Of a DNA stretch of 64,000 bases, positions 1-18,400 are shown piece after piece. The notes below the pieces were generated by a model. The model had not been told where the DNA came from, ran no database searches, and worked only from the letters and a program-made list of their open reading frames with translations. The position numbers and the translations under genes are program-made. Position 1 is the stretch's first letter; every line of letters begins with the position of its first letter. This stretch comes from Streptomyces sp. CA-210063 (GTDB lineage Bacteria > Actinomycetota > Actinomycetes > Streptomycetales > Streptomycetaceae), in the NCBI RefSeq assembly GCF_024612015.1, contig NZ_CP102512.1, positions 9,982,001 to 10,046,000 on the forward strand. Direction: 5' to 3'.

Positions 1-1
1 C

Positions 2-73
2 GAGAAGAAGGGCTTCATCGTCGTCGGCGACGAACTCGTCCCCGGGGACCTGCTCACCTTCTCCCGGTTCTGA
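2..73 (+). CDS. 3' end of an unidentified upstream gene (partial)
   Basis: The window opens inside a reading frame that ends with TGA at 71-73. The 23 visible codons end in ...GDLLTFSRF. That is too short to assign a family, and I do not recognise the tail. The stop lies 85 bp before the chosen start of the first PKS gene, on the same strand, so it could belong to the same transcription unit. The 85-bp gap is GC-rich and carries a clear ribosome binding site just before the PKS start but no obvious terminator. The call as coding rests only on the open frame, the codon pattern (mostly C/G third positions) and the position of the stop. Confidence 0.5.
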   Translation, partial: EKKGFIVVGDELVPGDLLTFSRF

Positions 74-147
74 GCCGGGCTGCCGCCGGCCGCGCGCCGC
101 CGGACGGCACACGTTGTCCCGCACGTTCTCGAGCACCTCGAACACAT

Positions 148-153
148 GGAGGA
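148..153 (+). promoter_or_regulatory. Ribosome binding site that sets the PKS-1 start
   Basis: GGAGGA ends 5 nt before the ATG at 159. This supports ATG 159 over the in-frame TTG at 114, which has no comparable site. The ATG also places the KS start (EAIAVVG) a few residues into the protein, as expected for a loading protein with no N-terminal docking helix. Confidence 0.75.
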
Positions 154-158
154 ACCGG

Positions 159-9476
<9,318 letters not shown>

Positions 9477-9482
9477 CGGGAC

Positions 9483-12400
9483 ATGGCGGAAGCAGAGAAG
9501 CTGGTCGAGTACCTCAAGCGCGTCACGGCCGAACTGCACGAGACCCGGGGGCGGTTGCGCCGGGCCGAGGCGAGCGCGCACGAGCCGGTCGCCGTCGTCG
9601 GCATGGCCTGCCGGCTGCCGGGCGGCGCGGATTCGCCGGGGCGGCTGTGGGAGCTGGTGGCGGCCGGCCGGGACGCCATCGGAGCGGTCCCCGCGGACCG
9701 CGGCTGGGACGTCTCGTTCCCCGGCGGGTTCCTGCCGGACGTGGCCGGCTTCGACGCCGCCTTCTTCGGGATCTCGCCGCGTGAGGCCGCCGCGATGGAT
9801 CCACAGCAGCGGCTGCTCCTGGAGACCTCCTGGGAGGCCTTCGAACGCGCCGGGATCGACCCCGGATCGCCCGCCGCCAAACGGACCGGCGTGTTCGCGG
9901 GACTCGTCGCCCAGGACTACGGACCCCGCCTCGACGAGGCACCCGACGACGTCGGCGGACATGTCCTGACCGGCACCACGGCGAGCGTCGCCTCCGGCCG
10001 CATCGCCTACACCTTCGACTTCGACGGCCCCGCGGTCACCGTGGACACCGCCTGCTCGTCCTCCCTGGTCGCCCTCCATCTCGCCGCGGACGCGCTGCGG
10101 CGCGGTGACTGCGACCTGGCCCTGGCCGGCGGGGTGTGTGTGCTGCCCACGCCCGGCATGTTCCTCAGCTTCGAACGGCACGGCGGTCTCGCCGCGGACG
10201 GCCGCTGCAAGGCGTTCGGGGCGGGCGCGGACGGCACCGGCTGGTCCGAGGGCGCCGCCCTGCTGCTCGTCGAGCGGCTGTCGGACGCACGCCGCAACGG
10301 CCACCCGGTCCTCGCGATCGTGCGGGGCTCGGCCGTCAACCAGGACGGCGCGTCCAACGGCCTCACCGCCCCCAGCGGCCCCGCCCAGGAACGGGTCATC
10401 CGCGCCGCGCTCACCGCGGCCGGACTGACGGCGGCGGACGTCGACACGGTCGAGGCGCACGGCACCGGCACCCGGCTCGGCGACCCCATCGAGGCCGAGG
10501 CGCTGCTCGCCGTGTACGGCCAGGACCGCCCCGCGGACCGGCCGTTGTGGCTCGGCTCCCTGAAGTCCAACATCGGCCACACCCAGGCCGCCGCCGGCGT
10601 CGCCGGAGTCATCAAGACGGTATTGGCGATGCGCCACGGCGTCCTGCCCCGCACCCTGCACGCCGCCGAGCCCACCCCTGAGGTGGACTGGGCCGCCGGC
10701 GCCGTCGAACTGCTGACGCGGGAGCGGCCGTGGCCCGAGACGGGGCGTCCGCGCCGGGCCGCCGTGTCCTCGTTCGGCATCAGCGGCACCAACGCCCACG
10801 TCATCGTCGAACAGCCGCCGGCCGACGCGGACTCCGTACCGGCCGAGACCGATGCCGTACCGGCCAAGACCGATGCCGTACCGGCCGAGACCGATGCCGT
10901 ACCGGCCGAGACCGATGCCGTACCGGCCGACGACGCGACAGCCCCGAAGACCCCGGCCACGCGGCCCTTCGCGGAACCGCCCCTGCTGCCCTGGCCGCTC
11001 ACCGCCCGCACCGAGGCGGCGCTGCGCGCACAGGCCCGCACACTCCACCGGCACGCCGTGTCGACCGAGGCCGACACGGCACCGGCCGACATCGCCCGGT
11101 CGCTGGCGAGCACCCGGACGGCCATGGAGCACCGCGCGGTGGCCCTCGCGCCCGACAGGGAGGGCCTCCTCGCCCAGCTGGACCGGATCGCCGACGGCAC
11201 CACCGGGCAGGGCGTCGTCCACGGCACCGCCCGGGGCCCCGCCCGCACGGTCCTCGTCTTCCCCGGCCAGGGCTCCCAGTGGGCCGGCATGGCGGTGGAC
11301 CTGCTGACGGCGTCCCCGGTGTTCGAACGCCGCATGGCCGAGTGCGAAGCCGCCCTCGCGCCGTTCACCGACTGGACGCTCACCGACGTACTGCGCGCCC
11401 CGGACGCCACCGACCTCCTCTGCCGGGTCGACGTCGTCCAGCCTGTGCTGTGGGCGGTCATGGTGTCGCTCGCCGAACTCTGGGCCTCCTGTGGCATCCG
11501 GCCCGATGCCGTCGTAGGCCACTCCCAGGGAGAGATCGCCGCCGCCGTCGTCGCCGGCGCACTGTCGCTGGAGGACGGCGCCAGGGTCGTCGCCCTGCGC
11601 TCCCGCGCGCTGGCCGACCTCGCGGACCGCGGCGGCATGATGTCGGTCCCCGAACCGGTCGACGTCGTACGCACGCGGTTGGCCCCCTGGGCGGACAGCC
11701 TCGACATCGCCGCCGTCAACGGCCCGTCCTCGGTGGTCGTGGCCGGTGACGCCACCGCCCTGGACGCACTGGAGGCCTCCTGCGCCCGCGACGAGGTACG
11801 CGCCCGCCGCGTCAATGTCGACTACGCGTCCCACTCGCGGCACGTCGCCGACCTGGAGGACACGCTCACCGGCCTCCTCGCCCCCGTACGCCCCCGCGCC
11901 GGTGCCGTCGCCTTCTACTCCGCGCTCACCGGCACCCGTCTGGAGACCACCGGGCTCGACGCCGGCTACTGGTACCGCAACCTGCGCCACACCGTCCGGT
12001 TCGAGGACGCCACCCGCGCCCTGCTCGACGACGGCCACACCCTGTTCATCGAGGTCAGCCCGCACCCGGTGCTCGTCGGCGCCGTCCAGGGCACCCTCGA
12101 CACCGTCGAGGACACCGCCGCCGCCGTCATCGGCACGCTGCGCCGCGGACAGGGCGGCCGCCCCGGCCGGTTCGTCGAGGCCCTCGCCGAGGCCTACGCG
12201 CACGGTGCCCCGGTCGACTGGACGGCTCTGCTCGCGGGCTCCCGCGCCCGGACCGTCGAACTGCCCACCTACGCCTTCCAGCGCTCCCGCCACTGGCTCG
12301 ACCGCCCCGCTCCGGCCACGGCCGACGATCCGGGCACCGCCGCCCTGTGGGAGGCCGTCGACCAGGGCGACGCACGGGCCGTGGCCCGGCAGTTGGGCGT

Positions 12401-15400
12401 GCCGGCGGACGACGCCCTGGAGAGCACCGTGCGCGCTCTGGCCGACTGGCGGGCCGACGCCCGCAGGAGCGCCGCGATCGACGGCCTGCGCCACCACGTC
12501 ACCTGGAAGCCCGCGCCCGTACCGGCGGGCGGCCGACTCGCCGGCGACTGGGTGGTGTTGGTGCCCGGCGAGGGGGAGGCCTCCGGCGCCTCCCGTACCG
12601 GCGCGGACACCTGGGCCGAGACAGCCCTGCGCGAGCACGGCGCCACACGAGTGGAGCGGATCCACGTCGGCCCGACGACCGGACGGGCGGAACTCGCCGA
12701 ACTGCTGCGCGCCCACGCGCCCCTCGCCGGCGTCGTCTCCCTCCTCGGCACCGACCCCCGCCCGCACCCCGGCCACCCGGCCGTCCCGGTCGGAGTCGCC
12801 GACACCCTCACCGCCGCGCAGGCCGCCCTGGACGCCGACACAGGCCCGCTGTGGTGCCTGACCCAGGGCGCCGTCACCGCGCTCGGCGAGGGCGAGTCCC
12901 CCGATGGGCCCAGCCCCGAACAGGCCCAGGTCTGGGGGCTCGGCCGGGTGGCCGGTCTGGAGACGCCCGAGATCTGGGGCGGTCTGATCGACCTGCCGCC
13001 ACGGCTCGACGACGCCGCCGCCCACGCGCTGTGCGCCGTCCTCGCCACGCCCGGAGACGAACAGGAATGGGCGCTACGGGACTCCGGTCCCCGGGTGCGC
13101 CGCCTCACCCGGGCCCCGCACGCCACCGTACGGCCCGTACGCCCCTGGCGTCCCCGGGGCACCGTCCTGGTCACCGGCGGTACGGGAGCCCTCGGCGGTC
13201 ATGTCGCCCGCCGGCTGGCCCGCGAGGGTGCCGAGCATCTCGTCCTGACCAGCCGCCGGGGCGCCGAGGCCCCGGGCGCCGCCGACCTCGCCCGCGAACT
13301 GCGCGACCTCGGTGCCCGCGTGACCCTGGCCGCCTGCGACACCGCCGACCGCGCCGCCCTGGCCGCCGTGCTCGCCGCCGTCCCCGCCGAACTCCCGCTC
13401 ACGGCGGTCGTGCACACCGCGGGCGTCAGCGCTCTCGGCCGGCTCGACGCCACCACACCCGCCGACCTCGCCGCCATGGCCACGGGCAAGGTGGACGGCG
13501 CCCGCCACCTGGACGAACTCCTCGACGGCCACGACCTCGACGCCTTCGTCCTCTTCTCCTCCGGCGCCGCCGTCTGGGGCGGCACCCGGCAGGCCGCGTA
13601 CGCGGCGGCCAACGCCCACCTCGACGCCCTCGCCGCCCGACGCCGGGCCCGCGGTCTGACCGCCACCTCCGTCGCGTGGGGCAGCTGGGCCGGCGGCGGC
13701 ATGGTCGACGACCGGACCCAGCGGGTGTTCGAGCGGATCGGCGTACGGGCCATGGACCCGGAGACCGCCCTCACCGCGCTGTGGGACGCCGTGGGCCGCG
13801 ACGAGACCCAGCTGACCGTCACGGACATGGACTGGGCGGCGTTCGGCACCGGCTTCGGACTCACCCGTCGGCGCACCCTCCTCGACGAGATCCCGGAAGC
13901 CACCCGCCCCACCGCGTCCACCGAGAGCCCGGCGGGCACGCCCGGCGAATCCGCCCTGGCCGAACGGCTCGCCGGTCTCACCGACCGCGAACGCGACCGC
14001 CTCCTGCTGGACCTCGTACGGTCCGCCGCGGCAGGTGCCCTGGGCCACGCCGGCCAGGACGCCATCTCGGGCTCCGACGCCTTCCGCGACCTCGGCATCG
14101 ACTCGGTGACCGCCGTGGACCTGCGCAACCGGCTGACCGCCGCCACCGGACTGCGCCTGCCCAGCACCCTCGTCTTCGACCACCCCACCCCCGCCGCCGT
14201 GGCCGCCGCGCTGCGCGCCCTGCTGACCGCCGAACCGGCCGCCGCCCTCGCCGGGACCGTCGCGTCGGCGCCCGTCTCCGGGCAGGCGACGGACGACCCC
14301 GTCGCCGTCGTCGCGATGGCCTGCCGGCTCCCCGGCGACGTCCGTTCGCCCGAGGAGCTGTGGCGGCTGGTCGCCGAGGGCCGTGAGGGCATCACGTCCT
14401 TCCCCGTCGACCGGGGCTGGCGGCCCAGCCCCTCCGTCCCGACGTCGGAGGGCGGCTTCCTCCACGACCTCGCCGACTTCGACGCCGCGTTCTTCGGCAT
14501 CTCACCGCGCGAGGCCCTCGCGATGGACCCGCAGCAGCGGCTGCTCCTGGAGACGTCCTGGGAGGCGGTGGAGCGCGCGGGCATCGACCCGCTGTCGCTG
14601 CGCGGCAGCCGCACCGGCGTGTTCGTCGGCGCCGGGAACTTCGACTACGCCACCCTGGCCGCCACCACCGAGGAGGGACTGGACTACGCCCTCACCGGCT
14701 CGGCCGGCAGCGTGGCCTCCGGCAGGATCGCGTACACCCTCGGCCTGGAAGGCCCGGCGGTCACCGTCGACACCGCCTGCTCCTCCTCTCTCGTGAGCCT
14801 CCACACCGCCGTCCGCGCGCTGCGCGACGGCGAGTGCGAACTCGCCCTGGTGGCGGGTGCCGCGGTGCTCTCCACCGACGTGGCGTTCGAGGCGTTCGCC
14901 CGGCAGGGCGGACTCGCTCCCGACGGCCGGTGCAAGGCGTTCGCGGACGCGGCGGACGGCACGGGCTGGGGTGAGGGCGTGGGCGTCCTGGTCGTCGAGC
15001 GGCTGTCGGACGCCCGGCGCCACGGTCACCCCGTACTCGCGCTGGTGCGCGGCTCGGCCATCAACCAGGACGGCGCCTCCAACGGCCTCACCGCCCCGAA
15101 CGGCCCCTCGCAACAGCGGGTCATCCGGGACGCGTTGGCGAACGCCCGGCTGTCGGCGGCGGACGTGGACGCGGTCGAGGGCCACGGCACGGGGACCCGA
15201 CTGGGAGACCCGATCGAGGCACAGGCGCTGCTGGCGACGTACGGACAGGACCGCCCCGACGGCCGGCCGTTGTGGCTCGGCTCGCTGAAGTCCAACATCG
15301 GCCACACCCAGGCCGCCGCCGGAGTCGCCGGAGTCATCAAGACCGTTCTCGCCCTCCGGCACGGCGTGCTCCCGCGCACCCTCCATGCCGACGAACCCAG

Positions 15401-18400
15401 CGGACAGGTGGACTGGTCCGCCGGCACCGTACGGCTGCTGACGGAGAACCAGCCGTGGCCGGAGACCGACCGCCCACGCCGGGCGGGTGTGTCCGCGTTC
15501 GGGATCAGCGGCACCAACGCCCACCTCATCCTCGAACAGGCACCCGAGGAAGGGGTGATGACGGACACCGGCCGTCCCCTTCCCGCCGTACCCCTGCTCC
15601 TGTCCGCGCGCGGCGCGACCGCCCTGCGCGCCCAGGCCGCACGCCTGCGGGACTTCCTCGACGACGACGCGGAGGCGATCTCTCTCCACGACATCGGCCT
15701 GACGCTGGCCGCGCACCGCGGAGCCCTCGAGCACCGCGCCGTCGTGGTCGAGGGCGACCGCGGGACCTTCCGCGCCGCTCTCGACGCCCTGGCCGAGTAC
15801 CGCCCGTTCCCGGGACTCGTACGCGGCCTCGCCTCCGAGGGTGGGCTCGCGGTGGTGTTCTCGGGTCAGGGTGCGCAGCGGGTGGGGATGGGGCGGGGGT
15901 TGTATGAGGCGTTTCCGGTGTTCGCGGAGGCGTTCGAGGAGGTGTGTGCCGGGTTCGAGGGGTTGCTGCCGGGGTCGTTGAAGGAGCTGGTCTTCGGGGG
16001 TCCGGCGGGGGAGTTGGCGTCGACGGGGTGGGCGCAGCCGGCGCTGTTCGCGGTCGAGGTCGCTCTGTTCAGGTTGGTGGAGTCGTGGGGGGTGCGGCCG
16101 GATGTGGTGTTCGGGCATTCATTGGGTGAGTTGGTCGCGGCTCATGTGGCGGGGGTGTGGTCGCTTTCTGACGCCTGCCGGGTGGTGGCCGCGCGGGCCC
16201 GGCTGATGGCGGCGCTGCCGTCCGGGGGTGCGATGTGGGCGGTACAGGCCGAGGAGTCGGAGCTGACGGATGCGCCGGGTGTGTGGGTGGCGGCGGTGAA
16301 CGGTCCGTCGTCGGTGGTGGTTTCCGGGGCTGAGGAGGCTGTTGGGGAGGTGGCGGGCCGGTTCGCTGCGGAGGGGCGGCGGGTGAAGCGGCTGGAGGTG
16401 TCGCACGCGTTCCATTCGGGGTTGATGGAGCCGATGGTCGGCGAGTTCGCCGAGGTGCTGTCCGGGGTGACGTTCTCCGCGCCGGTGATCCCGGTGGTGT
16501 CGAATGTGACCGGTGAGGTGGCGGGGGAGGAGCTGTGCACGCCGGAGTACTGGGTGCGGCACATACGGGCCACGGTGCGCTTCGCTGACGGTGTGCGGGC
16601 GGTGGGGGCCCAAGGCGTGGGCGCCGTACTGGAGTTGGGCCCCGACGGTGCTCTCACCTCGCTGGTGCAGGAGTGCGCGCCCGAGGTGGTGGGTGTGGCG
16701 GCGTTGCGTCGGGGGCGGGACGAGGCGGTGGCGCTGTTGGAGGCGTTGGCGCGGGTGCATGTGGGTGGTGTGGGGGTGGACTGGCGGGCGGTGTTCGCCG
16801 GGAGCGGGGCGAGGCGGGTGGAGCTGCCGACGTACGCCTTCCAGCACCGCCGCTACTGGCCCCGTACAGGTGCCGGGCCCACGGCCGCCGCGCTCAGTGC
16901 CGCGGGCCTCGGCGTGGCCGGGCACCCGCTGCTGCACACCTGGCTCGCCCCGGCCTCCGGCGGCGAGGTCATCGCGACCGGCCGGCTGTCCTCGGCGACG
17001 CACCCCTGGCTGGCGGACCACACGGTGCTCGGCACCGTCCTGCTGCCCGGCACCGCCTTCGTGGACCTGGCGTGCTGGGCCGGACAGCGCCTCGGCTGCC
17101 CGGAACTGTCCGAGCTGACCCTGTTCACGCCACTGGCCCTGGCCGGTGATACCGCCGTCGACCTGCACCTCGTCGTCGGGACGGCGGATGCGACGGGGCG
17201 GCGTACCGTCGCGGTCCACTCCCGGCCTGTCGCCGCCGACGCCGCCGGGGACGCCGACGCCCCTGTGGACGACGACCGGCCCTGGACGCGGCACGCCGAG
17301 GGAATACTCGCGCCGCCCGCGCCCGCGACGGAAACAGAGCACCCTCTCCCATGGCCCCCGGACTCCTGCACCGAGGTCCCGCTCGACGGCTTCTATCCCG
17401 GTCTCATCGACGCCGGCTTCGACTACGGGCCCGCCTTCCAGGGACTTCGCTCCGTGCTGCGCGCCGACGACACCCCGGAGCTGCTGTTCGCCGAGGTGGA
17501 ACTGCCCGAGGAGGACCGGGCCCTCGCCGGCCGGTTCGCCCTGCATCCCGCCCTGCTGGACGCCGCCCTGCACGCTCTCGGGGTGGACCTGCCGCCCGGC
17601 GCCGCCGCCAGGCTGCCGTTCACCTGGACCGGCGTACGGGTCCACGCGACCGGTGCCGACGCCCTGCGCGTCCGGTTGACCGGGGGCTTGGACGGAGCGG
17701 TCGCGCTGACGGCCGTGGACGCCGACGGTGCCCCCGTGGTCACCGTCGAACGGCTGGTGCTGCGCGAGGTGACGCCCGACCGGTCGCCGACGGCGGCCGT
17801 CCCCGAGCACGACACCCTGTTCCGGATCGGCTGGACCGCCCTGCCGCCCACCGGGGCGACGGCCCCCGTCACGTCACTCGCGCTGCCGGTCACCGACGAG
17901 GGACACCCCGACCTCGGACGTGTGGTGGACCTCCCCGACGCCGTCGTGGCCCGCTGCCCGTCCGGCGCGGTACGGGACGTCACGGCCTTCGTGCTCCGGC
18001 TCCTGAAGGAATGGCTGACCGACGACCGGTTCACCGACACCCCCCTCGTGGTCGTCACCCGGGGAGCCGCGGTGATACCGGAGCCCGGCCTGCTCGCTGC
18101 GGCCGTCCGAACCGGTGAGCGGACGGAGGAGGCACTCGCCCACGCCGCCGCGGCCGGTCTGGTCCGCGCCGCCCAGGCCGAACACCCCGGCCGCGTGGTG
18201 CTGTTGGACACCAGCACCAGCACCGGCATCGAGCGCGCCGGCGGCGGCCATGGCGAGCCGCTCCTCTCGGAGGTCCTCGCCTGCGGAGAGCCCGAGCTGG
18301 CCCTCCGCGCCGGGCGCCTGCACGGCAGGCGTCTGGTACGCGCCGACCACAGCGCACCGCTCGGCGAACCGGACGGCAACGGCCCCTGGCGGCTGGACTC

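Noticed and set aside
114..158. TTG at 114 as the PKS-1 start
   Set aside because: It adds 15 residues with no match to loading proteins and lacks a good ribosome binding site. ATG 159 has GGAGGA 5 nt upstream.
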